Both the position numbers and the translations under genes were made by a program. Positions 17,611 through 24,281 of a DNA stretch of 45,063 nucleotides are shown here, piece after piece. This DNA is from an uncultured Prevotellaceae bacterium (lineage in GTDB: Bacteria > Bacteroidota > Bacteroidia > Bacteroidales > Bacteroidaceae). The notes below the pieces were generated by a model, which ran no database searches, had not been told where the DNA came from, and was given only the letters and a program-made list of their open reading frames with translations. The stretch covers positions 1 through 45,063 of the forward strand of contig CAMVDC010000005.1 in assembly GCA_947166155.1 (NCBI GenBank), in the 5' to 3' direction. Position 1 is the first letter of the stretch; every line of letters begins with the position of its first letter.

Positions 17611-17688
17611 GACTGCGCGCTCACGGCCCCGAGAGTGCGCACTCACAGGCCCGCGAGTGCGCACTCGCGACCTTGAAAGTACGCAGTC
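17611..17688. repeat. 22-bp-period array A: four GAGTGCGCACTC-type palindromes
   Basis: Four 12-bp palindromic units start at 17611, 17633, 17655 and 17677, exactly 22 bp apart. The two middle ones are perfect (GAGTGCGCACTC); the outer two are variants (GACTGCGCGCTC, AAGTACGCAGTC). Spacers of 10 bp are G/C-rich (for example ACAGGCCCGC). A matching array with the same unit order is at 43225-43302. Confidence 0.9.
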
Positions 17689-17724
17689 GCAGAACAGCAA
17701 GTATATCACTATGCAAATTTAAGC

Positions 17725-17812
17725 AGGTAGCTGCGCAGGCACGAACAGATAGCTGCGCAGGCATGAACAGATAGCTGCGCGGACATGAACAGGTAGCTGC
17801 GCTGCCACACAC
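17725..17812. repeat. 22-bp-period array B: four AGATAGCTGCGCAGG-type units
   Basis: Four direct repeats of 22 bp begin at 17725, 17747, 17769 and 17791. Each contains CTGCGCAG or a close variant, again a palindrome centred on TGCGCA as in array A, though the flanking sequence is different. Units 2 and 3 differ at two positions. Confidence 0.9.
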
Positions 17813-17830
17813 AGACGTCTGTTCCGTCCT

Positions 17831-17918
17831 GAATCATCGGCCTTTATTCCATGAATCATCGGCCTTTATTCTATGAATCATCGGTCTTTCCACCCCGAAA
17901 CACCGATGATTCAACCCC
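17831..17918. repeat. 22-bp-period array C: GAATCATCGG units ending in an inverted copy
   Basis: Units of 22 bp begin at 17831, 17853 and 17875 (all starting GAATCATCGG); a fourth 22-bp block at 17897 carries the motif inverted (ACCGATGATTC), so units 3 and 4 can form an 11-bp stem. A 14-bp palindrome CGCGTATATACGCG follows at 17920-17933. Confidence 0.9.
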
Positions 17919-17958
17919 GCGCGTATATACGCGAAGGCATTCGTCAATATAGATAAAT

Positions 17959-17975
17959 GGCTGAAGATATATACG
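17959..17975. repeat. 17-bp direct repeat flanking the DUF3791/DUF3990 operon, left copy
   Basis: GGCTGAAGATATATACG occurs here and, identically, at 19133-19149. The three-gene operon lies entirely between the copies. A diverged relative (GGCTTGAGAATATATATG) follows the third 22-bp array at about 36026. Confidence 0.8.
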
Positions 17976-18078
17976 TGAAGCATCGTTTTTTGCAAAAAAA
18001 ACAAAAACAGGATGTCAGGTGACTTTTCCTTACCAGTCCCTCTGGATTCAATAGAGCGACCTTTCTTATACCATTTGG

Positions 18079-18315
18079 TTACACAACTCTTGCAGTTTTC
18101 AATTCGTTCTGAAGGAAAGAATATACGTATCCAGGGCTCTGGTAGTAGAGTCCTGTTGCATCGTCTTGCAATCGGTCGAAAGTCTCTGAGGTGTAGAGCA
18201 CATCGATGGCTTCCTCTGGCGAATATTTATAGTCATCGACAAGGAATCCTGCTATTTCCACACTCAGTTCGTCTTTCAGCAGTTGCTTCTGCTCTGGTGT
18301 TAATTTCGTTATCAT
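18079..18315 (-). CDS. Small protein of the DUF3791/DUF3990 operon
   Basis: A 78-residue acidic protein of unknown function, third gene of the operon. Its ATG overlaps the stop of the DUF3990 gene by the ATGA arrangement, so translation is coupled. It is predicted mostly helical (LTPEQKQLLKDELSVEI at the start) with no named domain; its general size and helix pattern recall the DUF3791 protein, so it may be a second small partner. Tight coupling suggests it works with the DUF3990 protein, perhaps as an antitoxin or specificity factor. The role is inference only. Confidence 0.72.
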   Translation of the reverse strand: MITKLTPEQKQLLKDELSVEIAGFLVDDYKYSPEEAIDVLYTSETFDRLQDDATGLYYQSPGYVYSFLQNELKTARVV

Positions 18316-18794
18316 AATCTCTTCAAATGCTGTAAGGCACGTTCCGTGCCAAAGAAATATTGGAAAGTAATGCCCTTGGAATACTTTAACTCCTCGACCA
18401 GGCGAGGCAGGGATATGACACCTCCCTCATAGCGACGCAACTGATATGCAACGCCGTCATCTGCTATCGGGCCATATACTATATCGTAGTCGTGTGTAGG
18501 ATGTTCTCGTCCGCTATCGCGGTTGGCAAGCACAAACAAAGCCCACTCCTCGCAGTAGTCGGGATATGATAACACTTTCAGTTCGTCTGAATTCATCAAT
18601 GTTTCATCAAACAAAAACTCCGTCACCTCTGCTTTTCCATCTTTTGTCTGGTTTACCTTCTGGAAAGCCATATCCCACGCCTGCTGCTCGTCTGGCGAAA
18701 GATAGAATCCCTTACCAAAATCCTTGAAAGGCTTGGAGTGGATGAGATCTGGCACCTCAATCCTTACGTTTGATCCATGATAGAGTCGTATCAT
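18312..18794 (-). CDS. DUF3990 protein, ADP-ribosyltransferase-like putative toxin
   Basis: A 160-residue protein of the DUF3990 family. It shows RLYHGSN (3-9), DFGKGFYLS (25-33) and the closing block QYFFGTERAL (145-154). The family is thought to share the ADP-ribosyltransferase fold, with the first His and the GFY block forming the NAD site; enzymatic activity is therefore an inference. DUF3990 genes commonly sit next to DUF3791 genes in what looks like a toxin-antitoxin pair, as here. The start at 18794 is supported by the ATGA overlap with the DUF3791 stop and by the family's usual N-terminus; upstream in-frame sequence is antisense-like and out of family. The next small gene overlaps its stop in the same manner. 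Confidence 0.82.
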   Translation of the reverse strand: MIRLYHGSNVRIEVPDLIHSKPFKDFGKGFYLSPDEQQAWDMAFQKVNQTKDGKAEVTEFLFDETLMNSDELKVLSYPDYCEEWALFVLANRDSGREHPTHDYDIVYGPIADDGVAYQLRRYEGGVISLPRLVEELKYSKGITFQYFFGTERALQHLKRL

Positions 18795-19015
18795 CGCAGG
18801 CCTCCTCCATTGTTTTGGCACACTTGAGCCAACACATCTACAGTGTCTGGAAACGACTGAGTGTGCAGAATGCCATAGTGACGATGCAAGTGTTCCATCC
18901 CCTTGTATCGCTTCAAGTAGGCATAAGCCTGTCGAGGCTGAATGCTGAAACGAAGGGCGAACTCGCTGACAAGAGCCACCATATATCCTATCATATTTCT
19001 TTCTTCTCGTGCCAT
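18791..19015 (-). CDS. DUF3791 small protein, putative antitoxin
   Basis: A 74-residue protein with the typical DUF3791 ending HYGILHTQSFPDTVDVL. It leads the three-gene operon and overlaps the DUF3990 gene by ATGA (stop at 18793-18791). Family members are small helical proteins regularly paired with DUF3990 proteins and are presumed to neutralise them; this is genomic association, not shown here. A promoter sits about 28 nt upstream on the same strand. An alternative start is the Met at residue 8. Confidence 0.82.
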   Translation of the reverse strand: MAREERNMIGYMVALVSEFALRFSIQPRQAYAYLKRYKGMEHLHRHYGILHTQSFPDTVDVLAQVCQNNGGGLR

Positions 19016-19042
19016 ATTCTTCTTTTAGAAAACTTTGCACAG

Positions 19043-19050
19043 CAAAGTTA
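19043..19050 (-). promoter_or_regulatory. Promoter (-7 element) of the DUF3791/DUF3990 operon
   Basis: On the minus strand TAACTTTG (19050-19043) fits TAnnTTTG and gives a leader of about 20 nt. Confidence 0.65.
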
Positions 19051-19132
19051 CGAAAAAAAATGTAACGACGATGCATTTCTTGAAGATAAATGCACAACAG
19101 GCGTAAAATTAAGGCAAAACGAAGAGTTACAG

Positions 19133-19149
19133 GGCTGAAGATATATACG
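19133..19149. repeat. 17-bp direct repeat flanking the DUF3791/DUF3990 operon, right copy
   Basis: Identical to 17959-17975. To its right, up to about 19300, lie a small hairpin (GCCGTTT/AAACGGC near 19157-19176) and a CGCGCGCG-T7 stretch; no gene was seen between 19016 and 19520. Confidence 0.8.
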
Positions 19150-19343
19150 CAAGTGGCGCCGTTTCATGACAAACGGCTCGGAAAAGGGCCGACATTTCAC
19201 GCGCGCGTTTTTTTATATTAAGGTGTTTCGCGTGGTGTGGCATATAAGGCAGAAAGCAGCTATAACGTTGGATATTATCGGTGATTCACGTTAAAATATG
19301 TTAAAAAGCATGATTGCATAATCGCTGATTGAACTAAAATACG

Positions 19344-19351
19344 TATATTTG
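19344..19351 (+). promoter_or_regulatory. Promoter (-7 element) for the BACON/Big_2 secreted protein
   Basis: TATATTTG fits TAnnTTTG. The leader before ATG 19521 would be about 160 nt, long but common for exported proteins in this window. Confidence 0.55.
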
Positions 19352-19520
19352 CAATCAAAGAATGATGTTGCTTGCATCAAGCAGACTTCACCCCTCCCAT
19401 GTGGCATACGACCATAGACAACAATAATTTTCAGGACTATTCGTCCACTTACAGTTTCAGTTCCATAAAAAAAACACACAACAATCATTAGTTTAACATA
19501 CATTAAATCCTAAAAAACAC

Positions 19521-21887
19521 ATGAAACACTCATTACTCAAATTAGTGCTACTTCTTGTGATTGGTATTGCAGGAGGAAGCAAAGCGATGGCCGACGACGT
19601 TACGTTCTATCGATTGGTGCCGGCCCCAATGTCAGGAAGCCCACGAGTTGCTACAATCGATGGCATCACATGGGAGGGATCTGTTGATTTCTATGATGGT
19701 AAATGGACTTTTTATCCTTATCCAAATTCGACAGGTACTCAACAGCTTTCCAGTAAAACAGCCATGCAACAAGACGTTACGAAGATTGTCGTTCATCACA
19801 CAGTCGACGAGTATATCACCGTCAACTCTCTAAAACTGGTTGTGAACAGTAGAAGTGATTTTGCCGATGGAGGCAAAGTTGAAGAACAGACGATAAGCGA
19901 GTATAACGAGGTCATGACCTTCACTCCATCTTTAGGAAAATCATGGAAGAATTGCTACTTCAGGCTTGAGTACAACGTGACAAGAGCTCTAAACAGTTAT
20001 GATTATAAAGTTCGATTCATTGGCGCAGATTTCATGATGGAGAAGAATACCGAAATGACGTTCCCTACAGCATCTTACAACAAGGAATTGGATTTAATTC
20101 ATTATCCTGAAGCCAATACGGTTCAGGTATCAACACCTTCCACCGATCCAGTAGGTTTGACCCCTATTACATACTCAAGCAGCAATACCAACATAGCAAC
20201 CGTCAATGGAACAGGCTTGGTGACACTAAAAAATGGTGGCGACGTTGATATCATAGCAAGCTATGCAGGCGATGCCACCCACTCTCCATGCGAAGCCCGA
20301 TGCACTATTCATTCCAGAATTAGTGCCTACCTCACCAAAGAAGCAACATCGACGTATTATGTTCCCGTTGGCGGCACTTTCGATGCTCCAACCATCAGCC
20401 TAAAGCGACAAGACGAAGATGTGGTGGTGAATGGAACGAGCATCACGTATGAAAGTTCGGAGCCAAGTATTGCAGCTGTTGACCCCACTACCGGCGCTGT
20501 GACCATAGGCAGCAAGGTGGGATCTGCCGGTATCCGTGCCACATTTACCGACGATGGTTACTTCACTGGCAGCACTATCAATTACATAATCGTAGTTGAG
20601 CAACCGTCGATTTCTGTTGCAGAAACTTCAAAAGAATGTAATGCAGAGAAATCATACCTATATATCGGTGCGACTCAAACACATATATCCACCGCTAATG
20701 TCGTATGGTATGAGGATGACCGCACAACTCCTACAACCTGCGACTGGATTACCACCCGTCTTACCGACACCAATCTTGAACTGACCGTGTCGGCCAACTC
20801 GGGTGCAGAACGCCATGCAGTATTGCGAATAGAAGGTACAGACGTATTGGGAAACAGTGTTGTATCCAACTTCATCACAATCACGCAGAAATCGCCTGTC
20901 CTTGCATGGGACCTCAAGAGTGAGTCATTTGAGCGAGTAGGAGATTACAATATATGGGGCAGAACCCTGCACAATCCTATCGAAATGTCATACCCAACCG
21001 GTGATTGTAGTCAAAATTCATCCGGCACAACATTCAGTCCAAATTCAAGCTCAGACAAGCTCGTCATTACTCCGAAGTCGGGAGTGACCATATCTACCAT
21101 AACCTTTACCGCCACCACATTCGAAATGGCAGACGCATTGTCAAAATTCACCTGTACCAATGGTGATGCAACGAATGACGACTACAAGGTGACTGTTACT
21201 CCATCTAATGGTACGCAGCCAATAGAAATTACTATCGGTAGCGACATTACACTCACTGACATAAGCATCGATTATAGCGGCAACGAAATATACACCCGCA
21301 GTGTAAATCCGGGTGACTTCGGAACCATCTACTTCGAGCATCGCGCCATAATCGAGGGTGTGAAACTCTACCAGGTAGCAGGCAAAGAACTGGATACCGA
21401 CGGAACGACCGTGAAGAGCATCGTGCTCGAAGAAGTAGCTGGCAACGAAACAGCAGGAATGGTTCCTTATGTATTCAAGGCTACATCCAGTGAACTGAGA
21501 GCCACACTCTACGAACACAATGGCATGGGAGCAGGATCTCGCAATGGGCTGTTTGGCAATATCGATGCAGCTAAAGCAGGATTCTTCAAAGACTATGCAA
21601 ACCTGTATATGTTTACCACCACCCACCTGCAGGCAGCCAACGCATCGTCAAGTACACTTGGTGCCAACCGTGCATATATCCTGATGGAATTAGTACCAGT
21701 TTATGATCCATCGGCTGGTGTGAAGGGCATCCGCCTCTACTTCGACGAGACGACCGGCATCGGTCTCACAGAGAGCACAGAGAAGACAGAGGGCACAGAG
21801 GGAATATACAACCTCCAGGGTCAGCAGCTCTCTGCTCCACAACGTGGTATTAATATCATCGGTGGCAAAAAAGTGCTGGTTAAGTGA
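19521..21887 (+). CDS. Large exported protein with Big_2 and BACON domains
   Basis: 788 residues. A signal peptide covers about 1-24 (ends KAMA). Two bacterial Ig-like (Big_2) units follow: about 200-262 (ITYSSSNTNIATVNGTGLV) and about 270-365 (ITYESSEPSIAAVDPTTG). Next comes a BACON-like domain, about 365-460, recognisable by CDWITTRL and ITITQKSP. The C-terminal half is beta-rich with a Thr-rich stretch and ends in a short YNLQGQQL...KVLVK tail of the type seen at the ends of Prevotella-like exported proteins, resembling the type IX secretion tail. These domains usually serve adhesion or glycan contact at the surface; no catalytic domain is seen. A 53-residue peptide gene follows after an inverted-repeat element. 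Confidence 0.8.
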   Translation: MKHSLLKLVLLLVIGIAGGSKAMADDVTFYRLVPAPMSGSPRVATIDGITWEGSVDFYDGKWTFYPYPNSTGTQQLSSKTAMQQDVTKIVVHHTVDEYITVNSLKLVVNSRSDFADGGKVEEQTISEYNEVMTFTPSLGKSWKNCYFRLEYNVTRALNSYDYKVRFIGADFMMEKNTEMTFPTASYNKELDLIHYPEANTVQVSTPSTDPVGLTPITYSSSNTNIATVNGTGLVTLKNGGDVDIIASYAGDATHSPCEARCTIHSRISAYLTKEATSTYYVPVGGTFDAPTISLKRQDEDVVVNGTSITYESSEPSIAAVDPTTGAVTIGSKVGSAGIRATFTDDGYFTGSTINYIIVVEQPSISVAETSKECNAEKSYLYIGATQTHISTANVVWYEDDRTTPTTCDWITTRLTDTNLELTVSANSGAERHAVLRIEGTDVLGNSVVSNFITITQKSPVLAWDLKSESFERVGDYNIWGRTLHNPIEMSYPTGDCSQNSSGTTFSPNSSSDKLVITPKSGVTISTITFTATTFEMADALSKFTCTNGDATNDDYKVTVTPSNGTQPIEITIGSDITLTDISIDYSGNEIYTRSVNPGDFGTIYFEHRAIIEGVKLYQVAGKELDTDGTTVKSIVLEEVAGNETAGMVPYVFKATSSELRATLYEHNGMGAGSRNGLFGNIDAAKAGFFKDYANLYMFTTTHLQAANASSSTLGANRAYILMELVPVYDPSAGVKGIRLYFDETTGIGLTESTEKTEGTEGIYNLQGQQLSAPQRGINIIGGKKVLVK

Positions 21888-21892
21888 GAGCC

Positions 21893-22039
21893 GGATGGAC
21901 TGTCCCGCCTGAAAGGGGGACGAGCGAAGCGGAGGGGGTCTCCGCGCTGGATAGAGAATTATGAAACACATTGTGCCATGCGGGGAGGAGACCCCCTCCC
22001 CCTGCGGGTACTCCCCCTTTCAGGTGGGAGAGTCTATCC
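21893..22039. repeat. Imperfect inverted-repeat element, about 147 bp (MITE/REP-like)
   Basis: Arms at 21893-21943 and 21987-22039 are largely complementary (for example CCTGAAAGGGGG against CCCCCTTTCAGG, and GGGGGTCTCC against GGAGACCCCC). G/C-rich relatives occur at 23030-23132, 28540-28635, 33290-33390 and around 37280-37340. No transposase is inside. Confidence 0.75.
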
Positions 22040-22059
22040 AGCATAAACAATCCGGAAGT

Positions 22060-22100
22060 AAAGCATCCGCTATTCATTATTCATTATTAATTATTCATTA
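22060..22100. repeat. 41-bp AT-rich dispersed repeat
   Basis: Begins AAAGCATCCGCTATTCATTA and continues as ATTCATTATT runs. The same 41 bp recur without change at 23181-23221; near copies are at 23144-23177 and 26867-26905. Each lies just before a gene start or just after a gene end. Confidence 0.85.
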
Positions 22101-22113
22101 TATTAAGGCTATT

Positions 22114-22275
22114 ATGAAACAATATATCAAACCAACAACCGATGTGCAAAACATCGAAGTAAATGCATACATGCAAACTGGATCACCTGACAGAGTGAAT
22201 GTAAACAACGAGAAGCAGACCGTATCGGGCGCAGCCAAGGAGCGCGACGTATGGTCGGAAGGCTACTGGAACTGA
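22114..22275 (+). CDS. Small conserved-looking protein, 53 residues
   Basis: A 53-residue protein starting MKQYIKPTTDVQNIEV and ending with an acidic, Trp-containing tail (VWSEGYW). I recognise the general pattern, MKxYIxP-start and Trp-rich acidic end, from many short unannotated genes in Prevotella-like genomes that follow exported-protein genes; no function is known to me. There is no signal peptide. The in-frame upstream ATG at 21961 would make its first 51 residues out of the inverted-repeat and AT-rich repeat elements, so ATG 22114 is chosen. A strong terminator follows 69 nt after the stop, so this peptide ends the transcript unit of the large exported protein. Confidence 0.65.
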   Translation: MKQYIKPTTDVQNIEVNAYMQTGSPDRVNVNNEKQTVSGAAKERDVWSEGYWN

Positions 22276-22343
22276 CATCATTAAGTGCCAGCAAACACAT
22301 CATGCCAATAACTAACGAGATGGTGTGAATATAAAGGAATGAG

Positions 22344-22379
22344 CCCCGAAAGTCAGACAAAAGACTTTCGGGGTTTATT
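22344..22379 (+). terminator. Rho-independent terminator after the 53-residue gene
   Basis: A perfect 11-bp stem CCCCGAAAGTC / GACTTTCGGGG (22344-22354, 22363-22373), loop of 8, followed by TTTATT. Confidence 0.85.
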
Positions 22380-22465
22380 GCGTAAAAAGACTCAAACACC
22401 GCATAAAAACAATCCTATTTACCGAAAATAATATAGTCAGATTGCCAGATATAAAGAAAAACAAC

Positions 22466-22473
22466 TATCTTTG
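22466..22473 (+). promoter_or_regulatory. Promoter (-7 element) for the Nudix gene
   Basis: TATCTTTG fits TAnnTTTG, giving a leader of about 100 nt before ATG 22581. Confidence 0.6.
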
Positions 22474-22580
22474 CAGCTGAATTCTATAAACCGAAGTGAT
22501 ACATTCATGGATGATGGCTGTTATGACATTCAACATCCCATACTTCGGTTTGCAGCACAGAAAAGGACACACATGTCACA

Positions 22581-23015
22581 ATGGAGGAACTGAGATATCA
22601 TTACAAATATCCACGGCCGGCAGTGACTGCCGACTGTGTGGTCATAACGAGGGAAGCAAATCCGCGTGTGCTGCTCGTGCAGCGTGGCATCGAGCCGTAC
22701 AAGGGCTGCTGGGCATTCCCCGGCGGCTTCATGGAGATGGACGAGACAGCCGAGGAGTGTGCCATAAGGGAACTGAGGGAGGAGACGGGCCTCGAGGTAG
22801 AGTCGGTCACTCAGATTGGTGCATATTCCAAGGTGGACCGCGACCCGAGGGGACGCACCGTCAGCATAGCATACCTCGCACTGGTCGACACTGCATCGGA
22901 AGTAAAAGGCGGAGACGATGCAGCCAAAGCACAGTGGTGGCCGCTCACTGGCCTCCCGCCCCTGGCATTCGACCACAACGAGATGATGGAGGATGCGATG
23001 GAGAGAATAAAATAA
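22581..23015 (+). CDS. Nudix hydrolase
   Basis: A 144-residue cytosolic enzyme with a full Nudix box: GGFMEMDETAEECAIRELRE followed by ETGLE (about 49-73), with the metal-binding glutamates present. Nudix enzymes cleave nucleoside diphosphates linked to another group; the N-terminal YPRPAVTADCVV and the overall size resemble ADP-ribose pyrophosphatase-like members of Bacteroidetes. The substrate is not proven by sequence. The next gene in the same direction is a macro-like protein, also linked to ADP-ribose chemistry, but a G/C-rich repeat and two AT-rich repeats lie between, so co-transcription is uncertain. Confidence 0.9.
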   Translation: MEELRYHYKYPRPAVTADCVVITREANPRVLLVQRGIEPYKGCWAFPGGFMEMDETAEECAIRELREETGLEVESVTQIGAYSKVDRDPRGRTVSIAYLALVDTASEVKGGDDAAKAQWWPLTGLPPLAFDHNEMMEDAMERIK

Positions 23016-23029
23016 AAGGGTGGAAGACC

Positions 23030-23132
23030 CTCTCCCCAACCCTCCCCGTCATCCCCCTGCGGGGGACTGATGGGGGACAAATCGGTTCTTCTCCCCCTCG
23101 CACTCCCCCAGGGGAGAGGGGGCGGGAGTGCC
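23030..23132. repeat. G/C-rich palindromic repeat cluster
   Basis: Contains several short CCTCCCC / GGGGAGG type arms (for example CCCCCTGCGGGGG and CTCCCCCAGGGGAG). Related to the inverted-repeat element at 21893-22039; like that one, it is followed by the AT-rich repeat. Confidence 0.7.
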
Positions 23133-23143
23133 ATTCGGAAAGG

Positions 23144-23221
23144 AAAGCATCCGCTATTCATTATTAATTATTAATTAACAAAAGCATCCGCTATTCATTA
23201 TTCATTATTAATTATTCATTA
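23144..23221. repeat. Two adjacent copies of the AT-rich dispersed repeat
   Basis: Copy at 23144-23177 (shorter variant) and copy at 23181-23221, the latter identical over 41 bp to 22060-22100. They end 10 bp before the macro-like gene, so they form its leader or promoter region. Confidence 0.85.
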
Positions 23222-23230
23222 AAAAAAGGT

Positions 23231-23620
23231 ATGTACGACAGAGAATTTACTCCCGAGAGGATAACAGAACTGAAAGAGAACGAGATATTTGTGTTTGGCA
23301 GCAATCTGGCCGGTTCGCATGGTGGCGGTGCTGCCCTGCTGGCTTACAATCGCTTTGGCGCGATATGGGGTCAAGGTGTAGGGCTACAAGGACGGAGTTA
23401 TGGCATACCGACCATGCACGGCGGCGTGGAAGTGATCAAGCCATACGTCGATGAGTTCATCGAGTTTGCCAAGCAACACCCCGAACTGAAGTTCCTCGTA
23501 ACCAAAATCGGCTGCGGAATCGCCGGCTTCACTATCGAAGAAATCGCCCCCTTGTTCCGCGATGCACTCGATGTAGAGAACATCATCCTGCCAAAAGACT
23601 TCGTGATGTGTATGGGATAG
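23231..23620 (+). CDS. Macro-like protein of the A1S_2505 family
   Basis: A 129-residue protein with the block FVFGSNLAGSHGGGAALLAY (about 21-40), then GQGVGLQGRSYGIPT and a C-terminal VTKIGCGIAGF. This is the pattern of the A1S_2505-type family found in phages and bacteria, whose fold resembles macro domains that bind ADP-ribose. Binding or hydrolysis of ADP-ribose is inference from the fold. It follows the Nudix gene and converges with the RelB-type antitoxin gene, 25 bp apart. No clear TAnnTTTG promoter is seen; AT-rich repeats occupy the upstream region. Confidence 0.78.
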   Translation: MYDREFTPERITELKENEIFVFGSNLAGSHGGGAALLAYNRFGAIWGQGVGLQGRSYGIPTMHGGVEVIKPYVDEFIEFAKQHPELKFLVTKIGCGIAGFTIEEIAPLFRDALDVENIILPKDFVMCMG

Positions 23621-23645
23621 GTATATACTCGTTGTTAAGCATATA

Positions 23646-23960
23646 TCACGCCTTACCCCTTTCTCTTGCAGCACGTTCTTCTCGCGACAACCTTATCTCT
23701 TCGTTGATTTCATCGAGGGTTAAATCAGGTAACATACCTGCTTCAGCCATCCTTCTTATTTGCTTAAACGCTTCAAGTCCATCCATTGACGTGTCTTCTT
23801 CCTTTGCTGATATCTCAAACGGTATGCTTCTTGTCTTTACAACTGCCTTAGCAAACACATTCATTGCTGCATTTGCACTCATTCCAAATTCGCTGCAGAG
23901 TGCGTCGAACGATTGTTTCAGCTGTGAGTCCATCCTCACGGTCATTGATACCTGTGCCAT
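23646..23960 (-). CDS. RelB/DinJ-family antitoxin, apparently orphan
   Basis: A 104-residue protein with the RelB/DinJ ribbon-helix-helix start (MAQVSMTVRMDSQLKQSF, then ALCSEFGMSANAAMNVFAKA) and the usual acidic, helical C-terminus (LTLDEINEEIRLSRE) that would clamp a toxin. These proteins bind DNA and neutralise a RelE/YafQ or PIN-type toxin, generally encoded just downstream. Here the downstream side (below 23646) is the opposite-strand macro-like gene, with only 25 bp between, so no partner toxin is present in the window. It may act on a distant toxin, as a regulator, or be a relic. Confidence 0.88.
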   Translation of the reverse strand: MAQVSMTVRMDSQLKQSFDALCSEFGMSANAAMNVFAKAVVKTRSIPFEISAKEEDTSMDGLEAFKQIRRMAEAGMLPDLTLDEINEEIRLSREERAARERGKA

Positions 23961-23984
23961 AATCCTTGCCTAATTTGATTGATG

Positions 23985-23992
23985 CAAAGGTA
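23985..23992 (-). promoter_or_regulatory. Promoter (-7 element) of the relB-like gene
   Basis: Minus-strand TACCTTTG (23992-23985), leaving a short leader of about 18 nt. Between here and 24235 no gene was recognised. Confidence 0.65.
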
Positions 23993-24234
23993 AGCATTAT
24001 ATTTCATATAGAAAGCATTTTGAAGTAAAATTATTTCTAACAGACGTAATATTTCATAAATTCGTGCGTTTATTCGGTAGCGTTTACACCTATGTAGTAC
24101 AATATAGAGCTGCGCTGACGAATTCTTGTGAAACTTTTTCGTCGTTCGTAGCAATTATCCATCTGATAACGGTAAATGTAGGTCTAAGCGACAGTTTTTC
24201 ATCTGCCACACGAGTATGTTTCGATTATTATTTG

Positions 24235-24242
24235 TAATTTTG
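24235..24242 (+). promoter_or_regulatory. Promoter (-7 element) of the lipoprotein gene
   Basis: TAATTTTG fits TAnnTTTG. The expected transcript start near 24248 favours the ATG at 24282 over the one at 24261. Confidence 0.6.
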
Positions 24243-24281
24243 TAGGCAAATGAGTAAATAATGACAAAAACAAGACTGATT

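Noticed and set aside
17611..17918. CRISPR array
   Set aside because: Units are contiguous 22-bp repeats without unique spacers of normal size, and no cas gene is in the window.
18795..19097. Longer N-terminus for the DUF3990 protein (start at 19097)
   Set aside because: The extra part overlaps the DUF3791 gene in another frame and does not match the family; ATG 18794 fits the ATGA overlap.
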